64,000 bases of DNA from Bacillus siamensis KCTC 13613 (GCF_000262045.1 NZ_AJVF01000013.1:496001-560000), one strand, 5' to 3'. Shown: positions 53,760 to 62,223, numbered from the stretch's first letter. The notes: generated by a model not told the origin, from the letters alone. Made by a program: numbers and translations.

Positions 53760-55673
53760 TTATTTTAATAATCTGAGTCCGTTCAGTATGACCAGAATCG
53801 TGCTTCCTTCATGCCCGATAACGCCAAACGGCAGTTCCATCACCTGCAGGAAGTTGGCGCAGATCAACAGGCAGATGACCGAGAGCGAAAAAACGATGTT
53901 CTGCTTAATAATCCGGTTCATTTTCCGTGAGAGCCTGCACATTTTCACAAGCTTATGAAGATCATTTTTCATCAGGACCAAGTCAGCCGTCTCTAAAGCC
54001 ACGTCCGTTCCCCCTCCCATCGCAATACCGACGTCAGCGGTTTTCAGAGCGGGCGCGTCATTAATGCCGTCTCCGACCATGGCGATTGTGCCGTATGTTT
54101 CTTTCAGTTTCTTTACTTCCTCTGCCTTTTGGTCAGGCAGACAATCGGCAACAACCGTCGTCATGCCAGCCTCTTTTGCGATGGCAGCCGCTGTTTCAGG
54201 CTGATCTCCGGTAAGCATGGCCGTTTTAATCCCGAGTGATTCAAGCTCAGCCATTACGGCTTTTGCTTCTGGCCGGATTTGATCCTTTAACGCAAAACAG
54301 CCCGCTATCCTGTCATCTTTCTTAACAAAAACCAGCGTACAGCCTTTATCTTTTAACTCATTTCCCGCTGTTTTCAAAAAAGCGTCTGCATCCTCTTTCC
54401 CTGCAAATCCAGCTTTTCCGATCATCCATTTGACGCCTTCTATATCGGCCTGAACACCGAACCCGGACGTCTCGTCAATCGATGTATGGCCTGCAGGCAC
54501 AGCGCCCCGGCTTTCGGCAAATGCAGCTATCGCCTTTGCAAGCGGGTGGCTTGATTGCTTTTCAATCGCATACACCGCTTGCATGACCTCATCCTCATTC
54601 ACTTGTTCCGCCGCTTGGAATGCAGCAACTGCAGGCTGTCCCTTTGTGACCGTGCCTGTTTTGTCAAAAGCAATCATCCGGACGCTTCCCAGCTGCTCTA
54701 AAAACACACTTCCTTTAACCAACAATCCGTTGCGGGCTCCATTTGAAATAAGAGAAAGCGCAGCGGGCATAATGGAAGCGACAAGAGCGCACGGGGAGGC
54801 GACCACCATAAACACCATCGCCCGATAAAAGGTTTCACTCCAGCTCCAGCCTAAAGCAAAATGAGGAACGAATAAAAGCAAAGCCACGGCTAAAAGCACG
54901 CCTTTTACATAGACACTTTCGAAACGCTCAATAAATGCCTGAGCCGGTGACACGCTGTTTTGAGCCGATTCCACCAGACGGATGATTTTTCTGAATAGAG
55001 ACTGCTCATTTGTTTTCGTAACTCGGACCGTTAAAGAGCCGTTTCCGTTTACCGTTCCTGTAAACACAGAATCTCCGGCTGTTTTTTCCGCCGGCATCGA
55101 TTCACCCGTCAGCGCCGATTCATCAAGACTCGTCGCGCCTGACTCGATGATCCCGTCTGCCGCTACGCGTTCGCCCGGCTTAATGACGATCATGTCGCCG
55201 ATCTTGAGTTCAGCGGCCGGCACCCGCTTTTCCTGTCCGTCTTTAAGCAGGGTCGCTTCCTCCGGTTCCAGTTTCATCAAGGAGGTTAAATCACGGCTGC
55301 TTTTATTCATCGTATACGTTTCCAGCGCGCCGCTTAACGAAAAAATAAAGATAAGAACAGCGCCTTCCGCCCAATACCCGATAAGGGCAGAGCCGACAGC
55401 CGCAAAAATCATCAGCAGTTCAACATTTAAAGCCTTCGTCTCCAGCGTATCTTCAATTCCTTCTTTCGCTTTTGCAAATCCGCCGATCACAAAGGCCAGG
55501 ATATACAAAGTAACGGACAGGCCTTTTGCTTCGGTGAAAAACCAGGCTGCAAGAATAAGGGCGCCCGATACGAGAGCCGCAATGATTTCCGCATGCTGGA
55601 GCCACTTTTTTCCGGACCGCTCTTCTTGAGTCTGCTGTTGTGAATGGGTTTGAGTCACCACTTGTTCATTCAT
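53760..55673 (-). CDS. pfeT: P1B4-type Fe(II) efflux ATPase PfeT (ZosA)
   Basis: 637-residue P-type metal pump, first reported as zinc importer ZosA (YkvW) and later shown in B. subtilis to export ferrous iron. P1B4 signatures are SPCAL in helix 4 and GHEGST near the C terminus; the phosphorylated aspartate is in DKTGTVTKG, the hinge in GDGINDAPAL. It has no N-terminal CXXC metal-binding domain. Upstream are a PerR-like box and a perfect Fur box, and a terminator-like hairpin lies in the leader. Start follows GAGAGGAG. Confidence 0.94.
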   Translation of the reverse strand: MNEQVVTQTHSQQQTQEERSGKKWLQHAEIIAALVSGALILAAWFFTEAKGLSVTLYILAFVIGGFAKAKEGIEDTLETKALNVELLMIFAAVGSALIGYWAEGAVLIFIFSLSGALETYTMNKSSRDLTSLMKLEPEEATLLKDGQEKRVPAAELKIGDMIVIKPGERVAADGIIESGATSLDESALTGESMPAEKTAGDSVFTGTVNGNGSLTVRVTKTNEQSLFRKIIRLVESAQNSVSPAQAFIERFESVYVKGVLLAVALLLFVPHFALGWSWSETFYRAMVFMVVASPCALVASIMPAALSLISNGARNGLLVKGSVFLEQLGSVRMIAFDKTGTVTKGQPAVAAFQAAEQVNEDEVMQAVYAIEKQSSHPLAKAIAAFAESRGAVPAGHTSIDETSGFGVQADIEGVKWMIGKAGFAGKEDADAFLKTAGNELKDKGCTLVFVKKDDRIAGCFALKDQIRPEAKAVMAELESLGIKTAMLTGDQPETAAAIAKEAGMTTVVADCLPDQKAEEVKKLKETYGTIAMVGDGINDAPALKTADVGIAMGGGTDVALETADLVLMKNDLHKLVKMCRLSRKMNRIIKQNIVFSLSVICLLICANFLQVMELPFGVIGHEGSTILVILNGLRLLK

Positions 55674-55730
55674 TATGAATTCTCCTCTCTAATTGAGAAC
55701 GCAAATCATCTTCATTTCCCTGATAAAAGC

Positions 55731-55758
55731 AAAACTGCCGCCTTACAGGCAGCATTTT
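55731..55758 (-). promoter_or_regulatory. terminator-like hairpin in the pfeT leader
   Basis: Minus strand stem TGCTGCC / GGCGGCA (one G-T pair) with loop TGTAA, flanked by AAA and TTTT, lies between the pfeT promoter and start codon. It could be an attenuator. Confidence 0.45.
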
Positions 55759-55785
55759 CACAGTAATATCGCGGTGTTTTTCTTT

Positions 55786-55813
55786 ATTATAGCACGCCGG
55801 CGAAAGATTTCAA
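55786..55813 (-). promoter_or_regulatory. pfeT promoter (SigA type)
   Basis: Minus strand -35 TTGAAA (55808-55813), 16-bp spacer, -10 TATAAT (55786-55791). Confidence 0.8.
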
Positions 55814-55828
55814 TTATAATTGTTTTAA
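55814..55828 (-). promoter_or_regulatory. PerR-like box at pfeT
   Basis: TTATAATTGTTTTAA matches the Per box TTATAATNATTATAA with two mismatches and touches the -35 box, a repressor position. Confidence 0.7.
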
Positions 55829-55836
55829 TTTCTTTT

Positions 55837-55851
55837 TGATAATAATTATCA
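55837..55851 (-). promoter_or_regulatory. Fur box upstream of pfeT
   Basis: TGATAATAATTATCA is a perfect 7-1-7 Fur palindrome. It lies upstream of the -35 box, an activator position, consistent with Fur activation of pfeT under iron excess in B. subtilis. Confidence 0.85.
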
Positions 55852-55882
55852 TTATAATCCCTTCAGCTGTTCATGATATGCA

Positions 55883-55918
55883 AAAAAGGAGCGGGAGGTA
55901 ATCCTCCCGCTCCTTTTT
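55883..55918 (-). terminator. terminator of ykvU-stoA
   Basis: 16-bp perfect stem AAAAAGGAGCGGGAGG / CCTCCCGCTCCTTTTT with loop TAAT. Confidence 0.95.
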
Positions 55919-56411
55919 ATTTCTCAGACCATTCTTTTAATTGTGAAGCGGTCATCGGACCGACAATCTTTTTTTCGATTTCTCCTTTTTCATTCAGCAG
56001 AAATGACGTGGGAATCGTCATGATCCCGTATTCCTTCATAAGCTCGCCCTTAGAGTCAAGAACGACCGGGAATGTGAGATGGTGCTGATTGACAAAGTTT
56101 TGAACGGCCTCTTTGTTTCGCTCAGCATTCATGAGATTTACCGTTACAAGACTTACATCATCGGATTGATGCTGTTCATAATACGTTTGAAACTGTGGCA
56201 GTTCTTTTTTACACGGCGGACACCACGATGTCCAAAAATGCAAAATGGTTTTCTGCCCTTTATTCGGGACCGATATCTCGTCTCCTTCAATCGTCTTCAT
56301 CAGAAACACGGCGGGAACTGCCTGTTTTTCTGATGAGGCTTTTGCTTCAGGCATCCAGAGAGAGGCAGCTATCAAAAGGACTGCGCATGCAATAAGACGG
56401 TTTTTATGCAT
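55917..56411 (-). CDS. stoA: spore thiol-disulfide oxidoreductase StoA
   Basis: 164-residue thioredoxin-like protein exported to the outer face of the forespore membranes by an N-terminal signal anchor (about 5-25). The redox motif is CPPC at residues 64-67 in TSWCPPC. It keeps cortex-synthesis targets (SpoVD) reduced. It follows ykvU by 62 bp, with which it probably forms a sporulation operon. Confidence 0.93.
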   Translation of the reverse strand: MHKNRLIACAVLLIAASLWMPEAKASSEKQAVPAVFLMKTIEGDEISVPNKGQKTILHFWTSWCPPCKKELPQFQTYYEQHQSDDVSLVTVNLMNAERNKEAVQNFVNQHHLTFPVVLDSKGELMKEYGIMTIPTSFLLNEKGEIEKKIVGPMTASQLKEWSEK

Positions 56412-56473
56412 AAGATCTTCCTTTCACGCGTTTCGGATAGCTTGCCCCTCCTTACTGAAATGTATCAGTCTTT

Positions 56474-57814
56474 TCAGCTCTCGATCCGGGGGGCTGTTCT
56501 TCCGCCGCCGGTCAGGAACACGGAGACACCGAGGTCTTTGCAGATCGTCGCGTAATGTAAACTTGTCAGAAGAATCATGCCGGTATTCATGCCAAGTATA
56601 ATGCCGAGCATTTGCAGATTCGGCATAGAACCAAGCACATACATCATCGAAAGACCCACAATGCTGCTCCATACATTATGATAAAACGCCGTTTTCACAT
56701 GACCGATGCCGATCAGACAGGCCTGAAGCGGCATCACAAACAGCTGAAAAAGAAAATACGGCCACAAAAGCTGCAAAAAATACTGCGCTTCCGGAGACTG
56801 AAAAAATAAATGGGTCAGCGGGCCGGCGAACTGAAACATGATCCAGACTGCCGGAATGCCATAGCCGAATGTAATAAAAATCGCTTGTCTCAGCCGTTTC
56901 AGTACAATGTCATATTGAGACAGCGCGTACGCTTCTGAAATGCTCGGAATCATGACGACCATCAGTGAATGAGCGATAAATGCGGGAAACGAACCGATCG
57001 TCACCGCTACACCGGCAAGCATGCCGTATTGATCAATCGCGGCTGCCCCGGCCGCCCCTGAGGCCAGCAGCGCTCCTTTTACTAAAAAAGGTTCAATGGC
57101 ATTTGTCACCGCGTGAAAAATACGAAGTCCCGTTGTCGGAATGGATACCGCCAGAAGACGTTTCCGCACATCCTTGCCGCGGAGATGGATGTGCTGATGG
57201 CCGGAAAGCGTCCTCCTCGCCAAAATAAACTGCGTATACAAGTATACGAACACCACGACATCACTTGCGACCAGCACAAATAACGAAATGAGCACGGCCA
57301 TATCAATTTCAAAAGAGTACCATTGAAAAAAGATAAACAGACAAAGCACTTGAATGATTTTTTTCAAAACATTCGCAACCGCGATTTTCCCCATCTGCTG
57401 CACACCCATAAAATAGCCTCTGGCGATGGATGTAAAAGCGACGACGGGAATCAGTCCGATGACAATCCCTTTAATAAAAGGGTGGTACGTATCGAATACA
57501 GGAATGAACGGCAGCGCGATGCTTGCGGCCGCGGTTGAAAACGCGGTAAATACGGCGGTCATTCTGAAGGCATGCCGGAGCATGCTTTCATGCAGCTTCT
57601 GATTGGATTCCGCGATGAATTTTGAGATGGAGATCGGAAGCTCCAGACTGGCGATCACGATAATGAGAAAAATGGTGGGCAGAATGCTCATGTAAAGCCC
57701 CATCCCATGCTCGCCAAGCTCCCGCGCCAGTATCATATTCACGACAAATTCCAGACATTCAGCGAAAAAGGCGGCGATGGATAAAAGAATGATCCCTTTC
57801 ACAAATCGATTCAT
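56474..57814 (-). CDS. ykvU: SpoVB-like MOP-family flippase YkvU
   Basis: 446 residues with about twelve to fourteen membrane helices, member of the polysaccharide transporter/MurJ-like (MOP) superfamily and SpoVB paralogue. In B. subtilis it is made in sporulation, in the mother cell membrane around the forespore. I start at ATG 57814 (AAGGAGAG upstream); the frame stays open 81 codons further upstream but that part has no hydrophobic or family character. Confidence 0.9.
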   Translation of the reverse strand: MNRFVKGIILLSIAAFFAECLEFVVNMILARELGEHGMGLYMSILPTIFLIIVIASLELPISISKFIAESNQKLHESMLRHAFRMTAVFTAFSTAAASIALPFIPVFDTYHPFIKGIVIGLIPVVAFTSIARGYFMGVQQMGKIAVANVLKKIIQVLCLFIFFQWYSFEIDMAVLISLFVLVASDVVVFVYLYTQFILARRTLSGHQHIHLRGKDVRKRLLAVSIPTTGLRIFHAVTNAIEPFLVKGALLASGAAGAAAIDQYGMLAGVAVTIGSFPAFIAHSLMVVMIPSISEAYALSQYDIVLKRLRQAIFITFGYGIPAVWIMFQFAGPLTHLFFQSPEAQYFLQLLWPYFLFQLFVMPLQACLIGIGHVKTAFYHNVWSSIVGLSMMYVLGSMPNLQMLGIILGMNTGMILLTSLHYATICKDLGVSVFLTGGGRTAPRIES

Positions 57815-57891
57815 GGTGTCTCTCCTTGTCTCTCGTTCTTTCATCATCATATGAGACAAGTTCTGAAAATATTTTCGATTTCTTAAAATTG

Positions 57892-57928
57892 AAAAAAGCA
57901 TAGCCGGGATATTTGTCCCGCTATGCTT
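57892..57928 (-). terminator. terminator of ykvT
   Basis: Stem AAGCATAGC-GGGA / TCCC-GGCTATGCTT followed by TTTTTT on the minus strand; overlaps the ykvT stop. Confidence 0.88.
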
Positions 57929-58550
57929 ACATAGCAAATACGTGTCTGCCGATCCGTTCGATAATTTTTCGGGAACGGATCCAATGGTCAGAAGCTGTTT
58001 TCGGATTGTAGAAAAACAATGCGTTCGTTTCTCTGCCCGGATGGTTAAGCGCCTCATTTGCGGCGGCGATGGAATCCTTATCCGGCTTTTGATTAATGCT
58101 TCCGTTTGCTACCGGTTCAAATGCATTCCTTTGATAAATCACACCCCGAATGGTATCCGGGAAGCCTTTCTTTTCAGTCCGGTTCAGCACGACGCTGGCT
58201 ACCGCGACCTTTCCTTTATAAGACTCACCCTTCGCTTCTGCGTGAACGAGACGTGACAGAAGTTCCCTGTCGGCACTGGAATACGTCTTTTTCGGCGGCT
58301 GATAAGCCGTTTTCTCCGGTTTGGCTTTCTGCTCAAGATGAGATGACAGCTTTATCAGATGGATCGAATGCTTCTGGTCAGTTTTTGAAAACTTCGGAAC
58401 CGAACTATTTCTATTTAAATCAGCAACCAGTGTGCTGGATTCTTGCTTTGGCTTCTTCGCTAAAGTAAACAGAGCTTCTGTATGTTCAATTTTTGTTGCA
58501 GGCATAAAACAAAGAAAAAAGACAGCCAAGGCAGCAAATTTTGTCGTCAT
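57927..58550 (-). CDS. ykvT: SleB/CwlJ-type cell-wall hydrolase YkvT
   Basis: 207 residues with an N-terminal signal sequence (about 1-25), a low-complexity linker and a C-terminal Hydrolase_2 domain (about 92-207). The catalytic glutamate is expected in [33 protein letters not shown] and NALFFYNP are family segments. Unlike SleB there is no peptidoglycan-binding repeat. A spore cortex-lytic role is likely by homology. Start follows AAGGAGG. Confidence 0.88.
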   Translation of the reverse strand: MTTKFAALAVFFLCFMPATKIEHTEALFTLAKKPKQESSTLVADLNRNSSVPKFSKTDQKHSIHLIKLSSHLEQKAKPEKTAYQPPKKTYSSADRELLSRLVHAEAKGESYKGKVAVASVVLNRTEKKGFPDTIRGVIYQRNAFEPVANGSINQKPDKDSIAAANEALNHPGRETNALFFYNPKTASDHWIRSRKIIERIGRHVFAM

Positions 58551-58792
58551 ACGCTTTCCTCCTTAAATACTTCACTACCTTAACAAGAGCAGTGCGCAAA
58601 TTCACGGTTAAAGATTTTCCAACACTCCCAATCAGCTTTTATGATGGAAGAAGTTCGTTAACGGCCTTATTATTGGCAGAAAAACGGCCGTCATTTTCAC
58701 AACATTAACCAAATTACAGTAAAAGTATCCATCGGAGGGATTTTACATTTTGTTTACATCTGTTACAGCAAGATGAAATGAGCAGCGAAAAC
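58551..58792. other. intergenic region upstream of ykvT
   Basis: No supported gene. It contains the ykvT ribosome site, presumably its promoter, and a hairpin with arms ACGGCC / GGCCGT (about 58665-58690). Confidence 0.45.
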
Positions 58793-58820
58793 AAAAAAAA
58801 GACTCCTCATATGTGAGGAG
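58793..58820 (-). terminator. terminator of the 64-residue gene
   Basis: Stem CTCCTCA / TGAGGAG with a T run on the minus strand. Confidence 0.85.
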
Positions 58821-58823
58821 CCG

Positions 58824-59018
58824 TCAGCTTCTTGGCTGTTCTAAATACTGGAAAACAACATCTCCGCCCTGCTGTGCAATACCGCGGAAATGCTTAAAAT
58901 CTTCCTGCTTCGATAAAACCGCTCGAAATGCAAGAAAATGTTCTTTCTGCACCCTGAATTCTTTGATTTCACCGGTGCGCATTTGGTTGATACGTTCTGA
59001 TATTTCTTCAGGCAGCAA
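58824..59018 (-). CDS. 64-residue conserved small protein between ykvT and ykvS
   Basis: Soluble protein [16 protein letters not shown]... ending [11 protein letters not shown], with no membrane helix. The TTG start at 59018 has AAAAGGAGG about 10 bases upstream, and a good terminator follows, so it is a genuine gene. I believe B. subtilis has a small gene in this place but cannot name it with certainty. Function unknown. Confidence 0.72.
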   Translation of the reverse strand: MLPEEISERINQMRTGEIKEFRVQKEHFLAFRAVLSKQEDFKHFRGIAQQGGDVVFQYLEQPRS

Positions 59019-59181
59019 CGAACACAGCCTCCTTTTCTCGGCTTTTTCCCGAAAATCAATATACCATCTTTCCCCCGCCGGGACAATGATTGAGCAGGCC
59101 GATACCCATATCGCTTTACTTCTTAAAGAAAATACTGCAAAATATTTTCAAACAGGATTTATGATAAAGGAGAGGAAGCTC

Positions 59182-59367
59182 GTGAAAATTGCTAAGGTTG
59201 GAAACGTCATTGAATTTAAAAACGGATTAACCGGTGTTGTTGAAAAGGTAAATGAAAACTCCGTCATCGTTGATGTAACCATCATGGATAATTATCGTGA
59301 TCTTGAATTAGATTCCCTCACTGTCGTCAACCATAAAAATTATAAAATCATCAGAGACTCCTATTAA
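59182..59367 (+). CDS. ykvS: DUF2187 small protein YkvS
   Basis: 61-residue protein with the DUF2187 (KOW-like) fold, core VGNVIEFKNGLTGVVEKVNE. I start at GTG 59182 behind AAAGGAGAGG; the same frame is open 123 codons upstream, but that part is antisense to the neighbouring gene and not homologous. Convergent with ykvR, sharing a terminator. Function unknown. Confidence 0.87.
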   Translation: MKIAKVGNVIEFKNGLTGVVEKVNENSVIVDVTIMDNYRDLELDSLTVVNHKNYKIIRDSY

Positions 59368-59406
59368 CCCCCACTGAACAATCCGAACCATTTACATATC
59401 CCGCAC

Positions 59407-59432
59407 AAAAGCTGCCGCCCGGCAGCTTTTTC
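59407..59432. terminator. bidirectional terminator between ykvS and ykvR
   Basis: 10-bp stem AAAAGCTGCC / GGCAGCTTTT with loop GCCC. Confidence 0.92.
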
Positions 59433-59440
59433 AAATGATT

Positions 59441-59716
59441 TCAGATTTCCGTCATTTCAATGAAAAAATCTCCGGTCTCATCTTTATTGTAAAGATTTGT
59501 GATGGATGTATGGTAGTTGGTTATTTTGCCGCGGAATTCAAGACCCCGATCGGGCGCCTTAATTTCAAATGTTTTTTCATACAAAAGGACGGCGATGTCA
59601 TGATACGTTTCAGAGGTCACCTTCAATATAAATGAGATGACGCGGCCGTTTTTGCCCGCACTTTCTTTACAGTCATACATTTCAAGCCTTACACCGTTTA
59701 ACTCTAACGGCTCCAT
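59441..59716 (-). CDS. ykvR: DUF3219 protein YkvR
   Basis: 91-residue soluble beta-rich protein; the segment VTSETYHDIAVLLYEKTF matches remembered YkvR. I start at ATG 59716, which has AAGGAG 8 bases upstream; an in-frame GTG three codons earlier overlaps that site. It is the last recognisable core gene before the accessory segment. Function unknown. Confidence 0.88.
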   Translation of the reverse strand: MEPLELNGVRLEMYDCKESAGKNGRVISFILKVTSETYHDIAVLLYEKTFEIKAPDRGLEFRGKITNYHTSITNLYNKDETGDFFIEMTEI

Positions 59717-59809
59717 GACGAACACTCCTTCTTTTTACAGGACATGCTATCATGCTGATCATTCATTTACAATTGTTCCGCTCCGGATAAGAAAAAAACG
59801 GCGCAGGCC

Positions 59810-59839
59810 TTTACAAACATACGTTCCCCATTTTATAAT
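59810..59839 (+). promoter_or_regulatory. orphan SigA-type promoter
   Basis: -35 TTTACA (59810-59815), 18-bp spacer, -10 TATAAT (59834-59839). No gene follows for 320 bp; a terminator lies about 70 bp downstream. Confidence 0.6.
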
Positions 59840-59845
59840 GAAACA

Positions 59846-59931
59846 GACGAGCTGCCATCCAGCACCCGTCACGTAATGAAGCGGCGAGTATACTCCCCCC
59901 GGGTTTACTCGTCTTTTTCTTTTGTCCAGAT
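59846..59931 (+). ncRNA. candidate small RNA of about 85 nt
   Basis: Bounded by the promoter at 59810-59839 and a terminator with stem CGAGTA (59885-59890) / TACTCG (59906-59911) followed by TCTTTTTCTTTT. The inner part is C-rich (CTCCCCCCGGG, CAGCACCCGTCACG) and no reading frame with a ribosome site fits. I do not recognise it as a known RNA. Confidence 0.5.
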
Positions 59932-60006
59932 GATTTCTCTTTTCATTATACAAGGTCTGTGCGGATATCATGCACCTTTCCGGCGGCGCGCCACAGACGA
60001 AAAATA

Positions 60007-60064
60007 CCCCCGCTTAAAAGGCGGGGTTTAGGTTGTAGAGTTTGTAGAGGAGAATTCTACAAAC
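60007..60064. repeat. tandem hairpins resembling an IS200/IS605 end
   Basis: First stem CCCCGC (60008-60013) / GCGGGG (60021-60026) with loop TTAAAAG; second, perfect 9-bp stem GTTTGTAGA (60040-60048) / TCTACAAAC (60056-60064). Sub-terminal hairpins of this kind mark IS200/IS605 elements, but no transposase is present, so it may be a remnant. Confidence 0.4.
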
Positions 60065-60087
60065 CGTTAAACAAAACCATTGAAATA

Positions 60088-60100
60088 TTGGATTGTCCAA
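60088..60100. promoter_or_regulatory. operator-like inverted repeat upstream of the coiled-coil gene
   Basis: TTGGA-TTG-TCCAA lies 59 bp before the start codon at 60159. It could bind a repressor; nothing more can be said. Confidence 0.35.
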
Positions 60101-60158
60101 ATTTCGGATAATCAAAAGTATTGCAATAGCTGTTATACTGTAAGGAGAGGTGAACGGG

Positions 60159-60386
60159 ATGGAGAAACAAATATTAGAAGCTATTCAGCAGTTATCAAAG
60201 GATATTGCTGAAGTTAAACAGGATGTAAAGGAAATCAAGGATACAGTTTCCCGTATAGAGGAAAATGAACCTGAAGAAGTTATGTCGATGCTCAAATTGA
60301 TCAACAAGAACATCGAACTTGATCATAGTTATAACGATAAGAAATTCTCTAGTTTAGAAAGACGTATTCATGAATTCATGAATTAG
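60159..60386 (+). CDS. 75-residue coiled-coil protein
   Basis: Charged helical protein (ILEAIQQLSKDIAEVKQDVKE...) with heptad hydrophobic spacing over about residues 4-40 and no membrane segment. I choose ATG 60159 with AAGGAGAGG 8 bases upstream. Similar small coiled-coil proteins are common in Bacillus prophages and accessory regions; the exact family is not recognised. Convergent with the toxin-partner gene. Confidence 0.68.
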   Translation: MEKQILEAIQQLSKDIAEVKQDVKEIKDTVSRIEENEPEEVMSMLKLINKNIELDHSYNDKKFSSLERRIHEFMN

Positions 60387-60411
60387 AAGAGAGATTGAAT
60401 AACTGAGTATT

Positions 60412-60429
60412 TTCGCAGACGTCTGCGAA
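60412..60429. repeat. 18-bp perfect palindrome
   Basis: TTCGCAGACGTCTGCGAA is perfectly self-complementary and followed by TTTT. It may be the terminator of the gene at 60159 or a protein-binding site. Confidence 0.6.
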
Positions 60430-60448
60430 TTTTGCTACATCATAAGTT

Positions 60449-60480
60449 AAAAAGACCCCCTCACATCTAAAGTGAAGAGG
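60449..60480 (-). terminator. terminator of the lipase-toxin operon
   Basis: Minus strand stem CCTCTTCAC / GTGAGGGG with loop TTTAGAT, followed by GTCTTTTT. Confidence 0.7.
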
Positions 60481-60489
60481 TTGTTTTAA

Positions 60490-60795
60490 TTATTTAGTCC
60501 TTATACTCCTCAGAAAAGCACTTCTGTTCTCTGTAGCATTTGTCAGCATTGTTGCATTTTCATTAAGCCTTTGTACTAATGCTTCTTTAGCTTTACCTTC
60601 AAATGAAGAGAGTAAAGCAACATACACTTCAGCTATAACCTGTTGTGCTGAAGAAAAGTCTGATGCGTTTTTTGTGTCTTCTTTTAGGTTCTGGCAATGA
60701 GTTTTTAAACTTGAACCCACAATTTTTTTTAATTCCTCATTCTGTTGTAACCGTCTGTAAAATTCATCTGCATCCATATTAACTCCATATGGCAA
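60490..60795 (-). CDS. small helical protein, possible partner or chaperone of the lipase-domain protein
   Basis: 101 residues, all-helical by pattern (EFYRRLQQNEELKKIV...), one cysteine, no membrane segment. The TTG start at 60795 follows AAGGGGG by 7 bases and lies 12 bp after the stop of the lipase-domain gene, so the two are co-transcribed. By analogy with type VII effectors, small helical proteins encoded next to the effector bind its targeting domain. It could instead be a second immunity protein. Confidence 0.65.
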   Translation of the reverse strand: MPYGVNMDADEFYRRLQQNEELKKIVGSSLKTHCQNLKEDTKNASDFSSAQQVIAEVYVALLSSFEGKAKEALVQRLNENATMLTNATENRSAFLRSIRTK

Positions 60796-60807
60796 TTTAA
60801 ATCCCCC

Positions 60808-62223
60808 TTATAACCGTAACCAGCTTGCTAATTCATTATCCTTATCTTTTAAATCCTCAGCCATTTTAACAATAAACTCACTAATATCCTCTAAATCTCT
60901 AATCAAATAATGAAGAGAAGCCTCAGTTTGATACTGTTCTTCTGAGTCATAAAATGCTGCCCCATCTTTCACATAAGGTGCGTGAAACAATACAGCTTTA
61001 TCAACATCGCTTGGTTCTAGATCCTTGAATTCTCCCAATCTCTTACCACAAATCGATTTTACGTCATACACCATTTTGCTGTGATCATGAGGGAATCGTT
61101 CAATTGCTTGTTTCTTTGTTTTTAAGTCTTCGATAGCTGCCTGTAATCGTTTAGCTAATTCTTTTGCATATTTAGCATCCACTTTAATTGTCTGGCCATT
61201 CATGCCTGAGAAAGATGAGAATGATTCGATATTCTGGTTATAAACACCTTTGCTGCCATCAACACTCTGGATATTACCATTCTTATCAAATTTAAAATTC
61301 GAATCATTTAAACTATGAGTATCAGGATTTTTTGCAAATGCTTGGCCATAGAAAGAAGTAATAAGACTCCCTAAAACACCAGGAATACCTAGAGACGGAT
61401 TAAGCCGGTTTGCTCGATCTTGACGTGCGATGCTTGGATCTTTCGTATATATGGTTGTTCCGTTGTGTCTGTCGTATTCTAAAAACCATCCTGAGCCCAC
61501 CATATCATCAGGGTTAATAATTGCCTTATGATACAAATCAAATTCGCCATTTTTGATTTTATTCTGTGTTTCTTCATCGTGCAGTTTAACAATGGAAGGG
61601 TTGTTAAAAGCTACACTGTAAACGTTATTGTTTACACCAGCGTATTCCGCATCTGCCCCTCCAAGTGAGTGACCTGTTGTCGAAATCACTGTGTTAGTGC
61701 CAGCATACTTTTTCACTTCATTGGCAACGAGCTTATCACCTTGATCAAATTGAGATGTCTTAGTGACAATTTTGTATTCTCCACTCTTAATCATCATTGC
61801 TTGTTCCATACTGCCGTTATACTTGGCAATAGCTTTAGAGTTTTCAGATGCATCCTTTTTCATTATGTATTGGACTTTCTTTTTCGGGTCTTTACCCATG
61901 ACTACGTTGCCGCCATCTGCACTTATAACATCAGCTTTAATTTGTTCCTGATTTGTTCCTTGAAAACCTACAACGACATTTTCTGGTTTTTTTGGTTTTA
62001 CCCATTTACCTTCTTTTTTCTTGGCTTGGACAAATACGTAAACATCTAGGCCTGTGTCTGGGTCTTTTTTGATTTTATCTACGTAAAAAGCCTTTTTTGA
62101 ATCATTTACAAGTGGTGTCTTATTTTCATAGGCTTTTTTCATTTTCTTTTCACTGTATGTATTTTGACTGAGAGAAAAATAGTCTTCATCTGATAGATTA
62201 GGTATGTCGGTCTTTGTATTCAT
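60808..62223 (-). CDS. lipase-domain protein with helical C-terminal domain, probable secreted toxin
   Basis: 471 residues, no signal peptide. The N-terminal two-thirds resemble a class 3 lipase: VVVGFQGTN (about 83-91) for the oxyanion region, and the nucleophile elbow TTGHSLGGADAEY with Ser186. The last 125 residues are charged helices (AKELAKRLQAAIEDLKTKK ... ELASWLRL) similar in character to LXG/WXG targeting domains. Start ATG 62223 follows AAGGGG; it is 50 bp from a divergent membrane-protein gene. Toxin role is inferred from this layout. Confidence 0.7.
   Translation of the reverse strand: MNTKTDIPNLSDEDYFSLSQNTYSEKKMKKAYENKTPLVNDSKKAFYVDKIKKDPDTGLDVYVFVQAKKKEGKWVKPKKPENVVVGFQGTNQEQIKADVISADGGNVVMGKDPKKKVQYIMKKDASENSKAIAKYNGSMEQAMMIKSGEYKIVTKTSQFDQGDKLVANEVKKYAGTNTVISTTGHSLGGADAEYAGVNNNVYSVAFNNPSIVKLHDEETQNKIKNGEFDLYHKAIINPDDMVGSGWFLEYDRHNGTTIYTKDPSIARQDRANRLNPSLGIPGVLGSLITSFYGQAFAKNPDTHSLNDSNFKFDKNGNIQSVDGSKGVYNQNIESFSSFSGMNGQTIKVDAKYAKELAKRLQAAIEDLKTKKQAIERFPHDHSKMVYDVKSICGKRLGEFKDLEPSDVDKAVLFHAPYVKDGAAFYDSEEQYQTEASLHYLIRDLEDISEFIVKMAEDLKDKDNELASWLRL

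Noticed and set aside
58813-59181. Long N-terminal extension of ykvS
   Set aside because: The added 123 codons are antisense to the 64-residue gene and not part of the DUF2187 family; GTG 59182 has the proper ribosome site.
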